From CBDCUC01 sp965222485 (GTDB taxonomy: Bacteria > Pseudomonadota > Alphaproteobacteria > Rhizobiales > Hyphomicrobiaceae), in assembly GCA_965222485.1 (NCBI GenBank), contig CBDCUC010000030.1, positions 186,001 through 250,000 on the forward strand: 64,000 bases of DNA. The letters are read 5' to 3'. Both the position numbers and the translations under genes were made by a program. A model generated the notes under the pieces. The model was not told the DNA's origin. It ran no database searches and saw only the letters and a list, made by a program, of their open reading frames with translations. This document shows, in pieces, positions 26,944 through 35,487 of the stretch; the stretch's first letter is position 1, and every line of letters begins with the position of its first letter.

Positions 26944-27555
26944 ATGAGCAAAGCCGCCGAAGCCTTTCGGACAATTAGTGAAGTTGCCGAAGAGCTGGAG
27001 GTTCCCAAGCACGTGCTGCGTTTCTGGGAGCAGCGCTTTCCGCAAATCAAGCCAATGAAGCGTGGTGGCGGCCGGCGTTATTACCGGCCGGAAGATCTCG
27101 ATCTTTTGCGCGGTATCCGGCGGTTGCTGCACGCCGAAGGCTACACGATTAAAGGCGTGCAAAAGATTTTGCGCGAACAGGGCGTCGACCGCGTCAAGCG
27201 GGCAGGTGGCGTGGTGAGCTTTGCTGGTTCTCCACCAGAAACAGACCAACCTAGGTCACGCCGTAAAGCAAAGTCAAAAGGGGATGCTGCGGCGACGTCG
27301 TTTTCCGGTGAGGGTGGACCGTCACCTTCGGCGGCGCGCCGTGTCGGCGTTACGCGTGGGGGGGCGAACCGTGCAGCGCGTTCCGGCGCAAAAGCGGGAG
27401 GTAAGTCGCCAGTCGGTCCGGAGAAGCTGAAAATCATTGCAGGCGCCATTGCCGAACTTGAGCAGGTGCGTGAGTTATTGAAGCAGTGCGCCACTCGTGG
27501 CGAGCCTGTTAAGCGGGCGCGCAAACGTTCACGCGCGGGCGGCGGTCGCGCCTAG
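26944..27555 (+). CDS. MerR-family regulator downstream of ihfA
   Basis: A 203-residue protein. An N-terminal MerR helix-turn-helix (FRTISEVAEELEVPKHVLRFWEQRFPQIKPMKRGGGRRYYRPEDLDLLRGI) is followed by a low-complexity Ser/Gly/Arg/Lys region (about residues 95-155) and a short helix with one cysteine. It lacks the cysteine metal site of the regulator at 13681. Targets are unknown; the gene follows ihfA in many alphaproteobacteria. Confidence 0.9.
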   Translation: MSKAAEAFRTISEVAEELEVPKHVLRFWEQRFPQIKPMKRGGGRRYYRPEDLDLLRGIRRLLHAEGYTIKGVQKILREQGVDRVKRAGGVVSFAGSPPETDQPRSRRKAKSKGDAAATSFSGEGGPSPSAARRVGVTRGGANRAARSGAKAGGKSPVGPEKLKIIAGAIAELEQVRELLKQCATRGEPVKRARKRSRAGGGRA

Positions 27556-27592
27556 GCGGGCCAAAATGTAAGGGCTGGTAATCCGGTCTGAG

Positions 27593-28498
27593 GTGTCTGA
27601 AGTCCTACCCAGAGCACGTGGCCTGCCAATGCTGCCATTCGAGCCTTTTGACACCCATCCCTTCTCCGGCTTGGAAGTTTGGTTTGTCGATCTTGAGTGC
27701 GTCCGTGATGTGCTTGAAGGCTCGGAACGCACGTTACCCCGGCTCAGCCAAGGGCAGATCAATCGCTTTGATGCCATGAAGGATCAAAACCGTGCGCGCG
27801 TGAACAGATGCGCGCATATCGCCTTGCGATTGTTGGTGGAGCGCGCATTCGGTCGGCATTGGCGAGGTGTAGATTATGCCACTGCGCCCGGCGGGAAACC
27901 GTTACTCGACACTCGCCATGCCGCGTCGATGGCTGGAGGTGGCGCGGTGTCAGCGTCACTATGCCAGCCTGATGATTTCAGTTTGTCGCATGCCGGTTCT
28001 TATGCGGTGATCGGATTGGCGCGCGGTGGTCGTATCGGCGTTGATCTTGAGGTGCGCGATCGTTTGCGTATGAGTGAGGCGCGGCTCAACCGCGTGCTTG
28101 CTGCCGGTGACGCACTGTCGGGTGCTGCGTTTGGTTCAACGGTCAACGGCTTGATCGAGGACGCTGTGGATCCAACGGCGGGTGCCTTGCAGGCCTGGGT
28201 ACGGCTGGAGGCTTTTGCCAAGCTCGATGGTCGTGGCATTGGCGAATTGCTAACGCGGCTGGGTGTTGTTGGTGGAGAGGCTCGGAATAAAGATGGCGAA
28301 CCCATCGCGGCTGGTGAGATCATGATGCAGCTCCTCGGACCCGCACCGTCCTTGAGCGTTGTGGATCTCAATGCCGGCCGTGATCGATATGCCGCCGCTG
28401 TGTATGATCTTTCTGGTTCCGGTGGCAGTAGGGGACCGCGCTTATTCGAGTTCCCCGACAACGAGCAAGGCGTTGCAGCGTTGCTCGATAACGGTTGA
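27593..28498 (+). CDS. 4'-phosphopantetheinyl transferase superfamily protein
   Basis: About 301 residues, a double-length Sfp-type transferase that activates carrier proteins with the CoA-derived arm. Motifs in order are PGGKPLL (near residue 101), FSLSHAGSYAVIGLA (near 127), IGVDLE (Asp and Glu near 149-152, magnesium ligands) and WVRLEAFAKLDGRGI (near 202-215). GTG 27593 is reported; ATG 27629 is an alternative, neither with a strong ribosome site. The partner carrier protein is not in the window; the fatty-acid ACP and a secondary-metabolite carrier are both possible. Confidence 0.85.
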   Translation: MSEVLPRARGLPMLPFEPFDTHPFSGLEVWFVDLECVRDVLEGSERTLPRLSQGQINRFDAMKDQNRARVNRCAHIALRLLVERAFGRHWRGVDYATAPGGKPLLDTRHAASMAGGGAVSASLCQPDDFSLSHAGSYAVIGLARGGRIGVDLEVRDRLRMSEARLNRVLAAGDALSGAAFGSTVNGLIEDAVDPTAGALQAWVRLEAFAKLDGRGIGELLTRLGVVGGEARNKDGEPIAAGEIMMQLLGPAPSLSVVDLNAGRDRYAAAVYDLSGSGGSRGPRLFEFPDNEQGVAALLDNG

Positions 28499-28558
28499 GG
28501 GGGCTGTCTCCATTGGCCATTGACCGCACGCGCGGCTGCGTGCGAAACATGGCGCCGA

Positions 28559-28636
28559 CGGAGCGTGGCGCAGCCTGGTTAGCGCACCAGTCTGGGGGAC
28601 TGGGGGTCGCGAGTTCAAATCTCGCCGCTCCGACCA
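28559..28636 (+). tRNA. tRNA-Pro (anticodon GGG)
   Basis: A 78-base cloverleaf including an encoded CCA end. The acceptor stem is CGGAGCG/CGCTCCG; the anticodon stem CCAGT/ACTGG encloses loop CTGGGGG, with anticodon GGG at 28594-28596; the T-arm has GTTCAAAT. A T run (TTTTTT) follows 6 bases later. Confidence 0.95.
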
Positions 28637-28898
28637 TCCGATTTTTTGACATCTAGCTCCTTTGATCCGTATTTGCAGGACGGTTCTGGTGCTCCATCAG
28701 CCGACAGTCTTCGGCGCGTGCTGTCATGGTTAACGCTTTCCTAACGAGCGGAATTCCCATTCTTTTCAAGTGTCTACTGGTTGGTGTCGCAATTTTGCGT
28801 TTGCGAGACGAATTGACGCGGCGGGGTAGTGCTGCCGCGATCGCCTGATTTAGTGCGCCGGTCCTACATCTGAAAAATCCAAATAAGGACCGATAGAG

Positions 28899-29381
28899 AT
28901 GAGCATGAAGACGATCGCCATTGCAGTGGCGATGATGGTTGCGGCCGCCGCTACACCAGCGCAGGCCGACCTTTCCGCAGGCGGCATTTTCGACAGGGTC
29001 GATGGTTCGTTCTTTAAAAAGTCCGGCCGGCGTTCATCGCTGGGTGCGGGCCGTCGCAGTGGTGGGTCGGCTTCCTACCCCGTGACACGGACGTACTACT
29101 CCGGTGGCGGATATAAAGTCGGCCGGCGTCCGCGCAAGTGGTGCGGCTGGTGGATGCGCACGCAGAAGGGTGGCGGTCCGAAGTTCAATGTCGCCTGGAA
29201 CTGGCGGCATTACGGTCGCCCATCCGGACCTCAAATTGGTGCGGTTGTCGTGTGGCGTCACCACGTCGGTATCATCACAGGCCGGGCTGCCGATGGCCGT
29301 TGGATCGTGAAATCGGGTAATGACGGCGGTCGTGTGCGTGAGCGTGCACGTTCGGTTCGCGGTGCGATCTTCCGGATCTAA
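28899..29381 (+). CDS. Secreted CHAP/NlpC-like small protein
   Basis: A 160-residue protein with a signal peptide (cleavage near AQA|D). A Gly/Ser/Arg-rich stretch is followed by RKWCGWWMRTQKGGG...NVAWNWRHYGRPSGPQIGAVVVWRHHVGIITGRA and WIVKSGNDGGRVRERARS. One cysteine, the HHVGI histidine and the SGNDG turn match the papain-like CHAP/TIGR02594 pattern seen in many Hyphomicrobiales secreted proteins. A peptidoglycan-amidase role is possible. ATG at 28899 with AAGGA upstream. A shared terminator follows. Confidence 0.75.
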   Translation: MSMKTIAIAVAMMVAAAATPAQADLSAGGIFDRVDGSFFKKSGRRSSLGAGRRSGGSASYPVTRTYYSGGGYKVGRRPRKWCGWWMRTQKGGGPKFNVAWNWRHYGRPSGPQIGAVVVWRHHVGIITGRAADGRWIVKSGNDGGRVRERARSVRGAIFRI

Positions 29382-29431
29382 CTTGAGAAACTGTTAGCGC
29401 TTGTTCTTGTCGGACGCGCTATGGGCAAACC

Positions 29432-29472
29432 AAAAGCAGGACCGGATCATTCGTCCGGTCCTGCTTTTCTTT
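29432..29472. terminator. Bidirectional terminator between convergent genes
   Basis: A perfect 15-bp stem (AAAAGCAGGACCGGA and its complement, 7-nt loop) with A/T ends on both sides, located between the CHAP-like gene and the lysine-rich gene. It can serve both transcripts. Confidence 0.9.
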
Positions 29473-29513
29473 ATCGTCATGCGGCGTATGCCGAAGCCCG
29501 CATCCTGTTTTGT

Positions 29514-30215
29514 CTACTCGGCGTCGCACGGCACCGTGATGGTCATGCCGGCTGAGGGAATGAACTTCTTGCAGCTATCTGCAGCGGCAATGCTTTCATC
29601 AACCAATTCAGTTGCGCCGGTTTCGATTGTGCTTGCGTTGCCTTCCTCATTGGACTTTTTTGCCTTGTCGGTCTTGACGACTTGATCAAGCGGTTTGCCA
29701 ATTGCCGCCAGTGCTGACACGTTGACGGAGTCCTTGTCCGTTTCGCCTGCACCATCATCTTTGGCGACGTTCTTTTCCTCAGCTTCAGTGTCTTCGGAAG
29801 CCTTTGCGGTCTCTGCCTCTGCTGCTTTCTTTTTCTCTTCTTTTGCGCGAGCAAGCTCTTGGGCTTTTTTGCGCTTCTTGGCAGCCGCAATGGCTTTGCG
29901 CTTCTGAGCGGCCTTGCGTGCGGCAATAGCCTTTTTCTTCTCAGCTGCTTTGTGTGCCGCAATTGCCTTTCTGCGTTCGGCTGCTTTGCGCTTAGCAATA
30001 GCCCGTTTTCTGGCTGCGGCTTTCTTCCTCTTCAACGCCGCGCGGCACGAATGGCCGCACTTGTGTGCGCTCTTGCGCCCATTGCCTTTTGCCTTGAATG
30101 CGCCGAGCGGGCCGCCAAACTGTAGTTTGACGTTCTTGCCGGCCTCGGCAGGCGTACTCTGCGCGAACGTGCTGGCAAACAGTACTGCCGCTATCGCCAT
30201 AAAAAACTGTTTCAT
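29514..30215 (-). CDS. Exported lysine/alanine-rich repeat protein
   Basis: A 233-residue protein. The signal peptide ends near PAEA|G; a short GGPLGAFKAKG segment and AHKCGHSC (two cysteines, two histidines) precede a strongly basic helix made of four 12-residue repeats (residues 72-119, AIAxRKAAxKRK type). An acidic Glu/Asp/Lys region follows, ending in two cysteines (SCKKFIPS...VPCDAE). The start at 30215 has GGAGA at good spacing and an obvious signal peptide. No domain is recognised. A histone-like or polyanion-binding envelope protein is a guess. Confidence 0.75.
   Translation of the reverse strand: MKQFFMAIAAVLFASTFAQSTPAEAGKNVKLQFGGPLGAFKAKGNGRKSAHKCGHSCRAALKRKKAAARKRAIAKRKAAERRKAIAAHKAAEKKKAIAARKAAQKRKAIAAAKKRKKAQELARAKEEKKKAAEAETAKASEDTEAEEKNVAKDDGAGETDKDSVNVSALAAIGKPLDQVVKTDKAKKSNEEGNASTIETGATELVDESIAAADSCKKFIPSAGMTITVPCDAE
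29859..30002 (-). repeat. Four 36-bp in-frame tandem repeats
   Basis: Each unit encodes 12 residues of the type AIAxxKAAxxxK, repeated four times inside the lysine-rich protein. The last unit is the most diverged (AIAAAKKRKKAQ). The repeats encode a regular, highly positive alpha-helix. Confidence 0.8.
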
Positions 30216-30362
30216 AATGGTTCTCCATCCGCCTTGCGGTGAGCCTGCGGCCACCGCCGCCATCTGTGTACTGGATTGATAATGCGTTCTTCTGGCGAGG
30301 ATTTCTGTTCCCGCAGGTACATGGCCGAATGTTGGCTGGCATTTTGTTGCCGATGCCGGCAG

Positions 30363-31697
30363 TCAGGCAATGCGTGGACCGTCCAAAATTCGGGCATCAC
30401 GGCGATATCTCGGCGCAGGGGCAGTGAGCGTTCTTTCTGGTGAAGCGGTCATCATGCCCCAGACCATGGCCATTAACAGGTAGAAGAAACGCCAGTGATC
30501 GGTGTCGACAATAACGCCCTCCAAGGCTGTTGCCAGGAAGCTTGCGTAGACGATCAGAAAGAGCGGACGCGACTGTGATGCACACAGCGTGTGGCGTAGC
30601 CCGAGGACAATGGTTAAGCCCACGAGGATGCAGTACACCCCGCCACCGAGCCAACCGGCGTTCATGAACATGCTGAGATAGACGTTGTGGGCTTCTTCGG
30701 CGTGATGGACGGTTGAAAAGACCTGCGGGCCCAACCCGATTGGGTTTTCGGCAATAAGACCGATGGCTTTGGACTGTCCGCCAAACCGTCCTTCCGGGCC
30801 CACATCGTAACTTTGGGTTACGGCCGCACGACTGTTCAGGAGTTCTGCGAAGGTGTCGAACTGGAGGGCAATAATGAGTCCAACCACGGCCATTGATAGG
30901 CCGGCGAGCGTTAGAACTGTGATGCGGAGGCGCTGCACGTTTCTGCTGGACGTTACGAAGAACAGGTAGCCAAAGAGGGCGCCTGCACCGAAAAGGTTCA
31001 GCCATGCGCCTCGGGAGAACGTGAGAAGAACTGCGAGCGATAGGACGCCGGCGATAACCAGCGCGGGGATGGCTTTGGCGGCAGACCGGGTCAACGCCAG
31101 ATGAAGCATGTAAAGGATCGGTGCGACAAGGAAGGGGCCCGCGACGTTAGGGTCTTTAAATGTGCCGGCTAGCCTGCCGAATTTGGTGAATAGCTCGTAG
31201 GCTCCCGGGATGATGCCGAGGTAGCCGCACAGTCCTGTCGTGGCCGCTATGAGAGCGGCGACGGTCCATGCGTTGAGGATGAGCGAGCTGTGTGCGATCG
31301 GTGCGCGCGCGACGAAACCTGCGAAGACGAACGAAGCGACGGTCAGGTAAAGCGAGATGGCTGAGAATTGAATCGCGGTTGGGACGTCGTGCGCGTTTGC
31401 GGATGCGAGAAATTCGCAGGCAGCAACGATAAGCCATAGCGCGATGTAGATAATCAGGGCGCGGTTGATGCGAACCAGGGCGATGACCGGCAAAAGGATG
31501 ATGAGGCCGAGTTGCAATACATCGACCGGTGCGGGTTCAGAAAATACGATGCCGCTTGATGCGATCGTCAGCCATACCGCCGCCAGGCTTAGTAAGTGAA
31601 CAAGGCTCTTGCGCCCGCCGCTTGCGAAATGATCAGCGCCAGGTATCGGCGCCCCGTTGAGGGCGTAGATGTTGTTTGCACTGGCGGCGGGTGTCAT
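30363..31697 (-). CDS. O-antigen ligase/Wzy-type polysaccharide polymerase
   Basis: A 444-residue protein with about ten or more transmembrane helices and the Wzy_C/WaaL-type segment: GRLAGTFKDPNVAGPFLVAPILYML, then TFSRGAWLNLFGAG, and AHNVYLSMFMNAGWLGGG. It fits the polymerase of a Wzx/Wzy system, joining repeat units in the periplasm. It is last in a minus-strand run after the WcaJ-type gene, 19 bases away, so probably cotranscribed with it. Confidence 0.88.
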   Translation of the reverse strand: MTPAASANNIYALNGAPIPGADHFASGGRKSLVHLLSLAAVWLTIASSGIVFSEPAPVDVLQLGLIILLPVIALVRINRALIIYIALWLIVAACEFLASANAHDVPTAIQFSAISLYLTVASFVFAGFVARAPIAHSSLILNAWTVAALIAATTGLCGYLGIIPGAYELFTKFGRLAGTFKDPNVAGPFLVAPILYMLHLALTRSAAKAIPALVIAGVLSLAVLLTFSRGAWLNLFGAGALFGYLFFVTSSRNVQRLRITVLTLAGLSMAVVGLIIALQFDTFAELLNSRAAVTQSYDVGPEGRFGGQSKAIGLIAENPIGLGPQVFSTVHHAEEAHNVYLSMFMNAGWLGGGVYCILVGLTIVLGLRHTLCASQSRPLFLIVYASFLATALEGVIVDTDHWRFFYLLMAMVWGMMTASPERTLTAPAPRYRRDARILDGPRIA

Positions 31698-31716
31698 CGG
31701 CTTTTAGCTTCGCGGC

Positions 31717-33261
31717 TCAATAGGCGTTTTCAGTCTTGAGAAGCGCGAATGGCGTTTTGATCAAGATGTACAAGTCAAGGAGTAACGACCAATTCTCAAT
31801 GTATTGGAGGTCGTGCTCGACGCGCTTTTGTATCTTCTCAGCTGTATCGGTTTCGCCGCGCCATCCGTTAATCTGCGCCCAGCCGGTGATGCCTGGCTTT
31901 ACCTTGTGGCGGGCATAGTAACCCTCGACGACTTCATCGTAGAGGTGATCGGCGGCTTTTGCTGACAACGCGTGCGGACGTGGGCCAACCAGTGAGAGAT
32001 CGCCCAGCAGGACGTTGAAGAGCTGCGGCAGCTCGTCAATGCTTGTCTTGCGGATGAAACGGCCGACTTTCGTGACACGTGGGTCTTCGCGAGTGACAAG
32101 CTTCGCGGCATTGGCATCGCACATGTTGGTGTGCATTGAACGGAACTTGAAGACTTCAATCAGCTCGTTGTTGAAACCATACCGCTTTTGGCGGAAGAAA
32201 ATGGGACCTGCGCTGTCGAGTTTGATGGCAGCGGCGACAGCGGCCATAACCGGTGCCAGGAGAACAAGTGCGGCCAGCGCAATCACCTTGTCAAAGAGCC
32301 ATTTGGCAAGTGTGCCCCAAGCGGAAATGGGCTTTTCAAGGAGATCGATCATCGGGACATTGCCGATCAATGAATACGTGTGTGGGCTGAAACGAACGCT
32401 TGTGGCACTTGCGGGAAGCTTGATGTCGCAAGGTAGTTGGAACAGTTCTCTCAAGACGCGATTGATGCGGTTCTGAGCACTGATCGGAAGTGTCAGAATG
32501 ATGAGGTCGATGCGCGAATTGCGTGCATATTCGATCAGGTCCTGTACGTTACCCTGAACTTGGTAGCCCTTCAGCGATGTGGGTGCGCGCTCCCCGGTGC
32601 GTTCATCGAAGACACCGCAAATTCGGATGTCGCCTGCCGTGTCCTCTTCCAGCTGCGTGATGGCATCGCGCGCCAGATCACCTGAGCCGAAAATGATGGC
32701 ACGACGGTAGAGACGCCCTTCGCGTTGCCAGGTGCGAGTCATGTGTGCGAGGACGGCGCGCTGGCACGTCAATGCGCCCAGACCTGCGAGAAACCAGGCA
32801 GCGATCCAGGCGCGGGAGAATTCAATGCCCGCCTTGAAGAAGAAAACTGCTGCCACAAGGAGGGCAAATGCTGCAGTCCATCCGGCAAGTATGCGCGGGA
32901 ACTGGCGCAGTAGCGACGCGATCGTTGATGTGTCGTAGAGTGCGAGTGCATCAAAGACGACAATTGTGACAAGCGCCATTGCGGCAATCGTAAGCGGATA
33001 GGGGCCGGCAAGGGAGAGCGCATAATCGCCGAGGTATGCGGTTGCGAGAATAAGTCCAAGGCACGAGATCAACGCTGCATCCGCGAGTCGTATGCAGCCG
33101 GCTAAGACCTCTGGTGAGATGAGATCGCGCGCGGTAGCCGGTGTGGCTTCAGCAAGCCGTGGCACCTCTGGATGCGAGGACGCGGCGCCTAAAGTGGACT
33201 GGGCCGTGGATGTTTGTAGAGCATTGAATTTGAACATCTGCAGATCGCCAACCTGGGACAA
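31717..33261 (-). CDS. WcaJ-type undecaprenyl-phosphate sugar phosphotransferase
   Basis: A 514-residue protein. Four or five N-terminal helices are followed by a nucleotide-binding-like CoA_binding_3 domain (RRAIIFGSGDLARDAITQLEED), another helix, and the C-terminal bacterial sugar transferase domain with FFRQKRYGFNNELIEVFKFRSMHT, RKTSIDELPQLFNVLLGDLSLVGPRPH and KPGITGWAQINGWRG. It loads the first sugar phosphate (commonly glucose) onto undecaprenyl phosphate. The start at 33261 is TTG with GAGGAT 10 bases upstream; ATG 33237 is an alternative. Confidence 0.92.
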   Translation of the reverse strand: MSQVGDLQMFKFNALQTSTAQSTLGAASSHPEVPRLAEATPATARDLISPEVLAGCIRLADAALISCLGLILATAYLGDYALSLAGPYPLTIAAMALVTIVVFDALALYDTSTIASLLRQFPRILAGWTAAFALLVAAVFFFKAGIEFSRAWIAAWFLAGLGALTCQRAVLAHMTRTWQREGRLYRRAIIFGSGDLARDAITQLEEDTAGDIRICGVFDERTGERAPTSLKGYQVQGNVQDLIEYARNSRIDLIILTLPISAQNRINRVLRELFQLPCDIKLPASATSVRFSPHTYSLIGNVPMIDLLEKPISAWGTLAKWLFDKVIALAALVLLAPVMAAVAAAIKLDSAGPIFFRQKRYGFNNELIEVFKFRSMHTNMCDANAAKLVTREDPRVTKVGRFIRKTSIDELPQLFNVLLGDLSLVGPRPHALSAKAADHLYDEVVEGYYARHKVKPGITGWAQINGWRGETDTAEKIQKRVEHDLQYIENWSLLLDLYILIKTPFALLKTENAY

Positions 33262-33341
33262 CTGTTAAGTTATCCTCAGGCTAAGCATCTGGCGTGCCAG
33301 TTCGGCCGGGTTGGCAACGGTCGATTAAGAAACAGCGGCCG

Positions 33342-34493
33342 TTATGGTTGATAGTTTGTTACCTCGGCATAGAAGCCGAGGACATCATTAACCATGGTGC
33401 TGACCGTGAAGCGCTTCTTGACGGCGGCTTGTAGACGCGTGGCGCGGGCATGGGCCGTCTTGCCGTCCCGTAATGCGACATACATTGCCTCGGAGAGTGC
33501 GGAGACATCGTCGGCGGGCACAAGCGTGGTGTCAGTGCCGTCAATGATTTCAGGAAGACCGCCGACATGGGTGGCGATGAGAGGCATGGAGGCTGCTGCG
33601 CATTCAAGTGCAATGTAGGGCAAGCTTTCGGCGCGCGATGGCATGACCAGGATTTTGCCAAGCGGAAATGCCGCGCTTGCCGGTAACACGCCTGCAAAGT
33701 GCACTCGGCCATGAAGTCCCAGCTCATTGGCCAAGGCTTTGAAGCGTGCCGCATCCGGTCCGTCGCCGACGATGACCGCTTTAGGCGGCCGGTCGTTGTG
33801 GATTGGTCGGCGGGACAGCTGATGGAATGCGCGGAGCAAAACGTCCACACCCTTAAGATCTCGCAATTCACCTACAAATAGGAAGTCTGCTGCGTCCTTA
33901 TGCGGCTGATGGGAGGTGAATTCGCTTGATTGCAAGCCGTTGGGAATGACACGCGATTTGGCATTCGGTTGACCGATAAGCCTCTGGTAGGTTCGGCGCG
34001 CGAAGTCACTTTCGAATATGAACCCATCGGAAAGGCGTGACAGCGCCTGCTCAAGACGCAGGTAAATCTGACCTGACAGCGTATCCGGCCGGTAATGTAG
34101 ACTGCCGCCATGCGGCGTGTAGAAACGCTTTGGGCGGCGGTCGCGTGGTCTGAATGAGGTGCCCACGAGGCGGGCATAGGCGCCGCCCTTGGCTCCGTGG
34201 CCATGAACGATGTCGATATCGAGTTGGTCAACGAGCTGGCGGGCACGGCGCATGGCTGCCAGATCGGAGAGGCCGGCGTAGCGGCTGATGGGAATGCGGT
34301 GAATTCCCAGCGTAAGCTGAGGTGCCAGGTCTTTGAAAGTCTTCTCGGTAAGAGCATTGCCGCCTTCGGCATCAGCGAGAATGCCAACGTCATGACCGCA
34401 TTCGGCCTGCGCTCGTGACAGGTCTACGACGTGGCGGAACAATCCGCCGACGGGTGCTCGCAGTACGTGCAGGATGCGATAGGTGCTAGGCAC
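33342..34493 (-). CDS. Glycosyltransferase family 4
   Basis: A 383-residue GT-B enzyme. The N-terminal domain starts ILHVLRAPVGGLFRHVVDLSRA; the C-terminal donor site is FLFVGELRDLKGVDVLLRAF, VIVGDGPDAARF, and MPSRAESLPYIALECAAASMPLIATHVGGLPE, whose glutamate contacts the nucleotide sugar. It probably adds a sugar to the lipid-linked repeat unit made by the WcaJ-type enzyme downstream. The start is GTG 34493; no strong ribosome site is seen. Two strong hairpins lie in its leader. Confidence 0.92.
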   Translation of the reverse strand: MPSTYRILHVLRAPVGGLFRHVVDLSRAQAECGHDVGILADAEGGNALTEKTFKDLAPQLTLGIHRIPISRYAGLSDLAAMRRARQLVDQLDIDIVHGHGAKGGAYARLVGTSFRPRDRRPKRFYTPHGGSLHYRPDTLSGQIYLRLEQALSRLSDGFIFESDFARRTYQRLIGQPNAKSRVIPNGLQSSEFTSHQPHKDAADFLFVGELRDLKGVDVLLRAFHQLSRRPIHNDRPPKAVIVGDGPDAARFKALANELGLHGRVHFAGVLPASAAFPLGKILVMPSRAESLPYIALECAAASMPLIATHVGGLPEIIDGTDTTLVPADDVSALSEAMYVALRDGKTAHARATRLQAAVKKRFTVSTMVNDVLGFYAEVTNYQP

Positions 34494-34535
34494 AACTTTC
34501 GCTCTTTCTCGTTGAACGCTTGGTTTGCCGACTCC

Positions 34536-34557
34536 GACACTTTGCTTGCAAAGTGTC
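34536..34557. other. Perfect short hairpin in the GT4 leader
   Basis: GACACTTTG and CAAAGTGTC form a perfect 9-bp stem with a 4-nt loop, 43 bases from the GT4 start. No T run follows on either strand. Confidence 0.65.
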
Positions 34558-34594
34558 TATGCCGGAAGACCCGCCGAGCTTTTGGTTGTGTTCT

Positions 34595-34644
34595 GGATTC
34601 ACAAACGCTTGACGACCTCCGCCCGAGGGTCAAGCGTTTGATCC
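34595..34644. other. Long bulged hairpin between export lipoprotein and GT4 genes
   Basis: A 12-bp perfect stem (CAAACGCTTGAC, 34602-34613, with its complement at 34629-34640) encloses a CCTC/GAGG inner stem with a 5-nt loop, and is flanked by GGAT/ATCC outer arms. It starts seven bases after the stop of the minus-strand export gene. Without a T run it could be an attenuator, an RNA-processing site or a palindromic element. Confidence 0.65.
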
Positions 34645-34650
34645 AGACCA

Positions 34651-35322
34651 TTAGAAGAAGCGTTCATAAACGAAAACCGTATCGCCCGGATTAATGGTGT
34701 AATCGGCTGGAACCTGGAACTCTTCGGTGGTGCCATCTACACGCCGGGTCAATCGATAGGAGCGCATGCTGGCGCGTTCGGAATACCCGCCGGCGATGGC
34801 GATGGCGGTCTCAACGGTCATACCGGAGATATATGGGTACTGACCTGCATTTCGCACTTCACCCAAAATGAAAAATGGTCGGTTTTGGTGAATATCAACC
34901 GATACCTTGGGATCGCGCACATAACGGGAGCCGAGCTTGCGGCGGATCACGGAGGCGAGGCCTGAGGTTGTCAGGCCGCGTGCGTTAACGTTTCCGATCA
35001 GTGGAACGGCAATGCGGCCATCGTGTCCGACCGTGTAAAGGCGGGATAGGTTCGGCTGGCCATAGATGAAGATACGAAGGCGGTCGCCGGTATCGAGCCG
35101 GTAGGGACCGGCGGCTTGAGAGTCATATGCGGTTTGCACGACCGTTGTCGTGCTCCAGCCATCCTCGACTGCCACTACATCTGAGTTATCGGTGTAAGAG
35201 GAGGATCGATCGGTCGTAGTATCGAAAACAAAGCGTTCAGCATCGAGAAAGTGCGCATTGTGGGCACAACCCGGCAATAGAGCTAGGGCAAAAATGGAAA
35301 CAATCCAGCTACGCGACCTCAT
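34651..35322 (-). CDS. Wza-like polysaccharide export lipoprotein
   Basis: A 223-residue outer-membrane polysaccharide export (OPX) protein. The lipobox LLPGC gives the acylated Cys19. The Poly_export domain is GPYRLDTGDRLRIFIYGQPNLSRLYTVGHDGRIAVPLIGNV, and the SLBB-like domain is PFFILGEVRNAGQYPYISGMTVETAIAIAGGYS. It lacks the long extra SLBB repeats and C-terminal helix of E. coli Wza, as usual for short OPX proteins. The ribosome site GAGGA lies within an inverted repeat (35328-35371). It is divergent from the GumC-like gene. Confidence 0.93.
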   Translation of the reverse strand: MRSRSWIVSIFALALLPGCAHNAHFLDAERFVFDTTTDRSSSYTDNSDVVAVEDGWSTTTVVQTAYDSQAAGPYRLDTGDRLRIFIYGQPNLSRLYTVGHDGRIAVPLIGNVNARGLTTSGLASVIRRKLGSRYVRDPKVSVDIHQNRPFFILGEVRNAGQYPYISGMTVETAIAIAGGYSERASMRSYRLTRRVDGTTEEFQVPADYTINPGDTVFVYERFF

Positions 35323-35327
35323 GCAAC

Positions 35328-35371
35328 TTAATCCTCAACCGGACAAAACTTATCGCCAACGGGAGGATTAA
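35328..35371 (-). promoter_or_regulatory. Leader hairpin that could mask the export gene's ribosome site
   Basis: On the minus strand TTAATCCTC (35371-35363) precedes GAGGATTAA (35336-35328), perfect 9-nt complements 26 nt apart; CCG/CGG can extend the stem after a 2-nt bulge. The second arm contains the Shine-Dalgarno sequence, six to ten bases before the ATG at 35322. The same bases could also be a protein operator. Confidence 0.5.
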
Positions 35372-35487
35372 AGCGAAGGAGAGTTAATAAATCCTGAGGA
35401 GGTGAGTTGATTTGGGACGGTTAAGAGAATGCTTACCGGCCTGTGTCCTAATTTGGGTCATGCGTTTCATGTTTTGAAAGTGGACCG

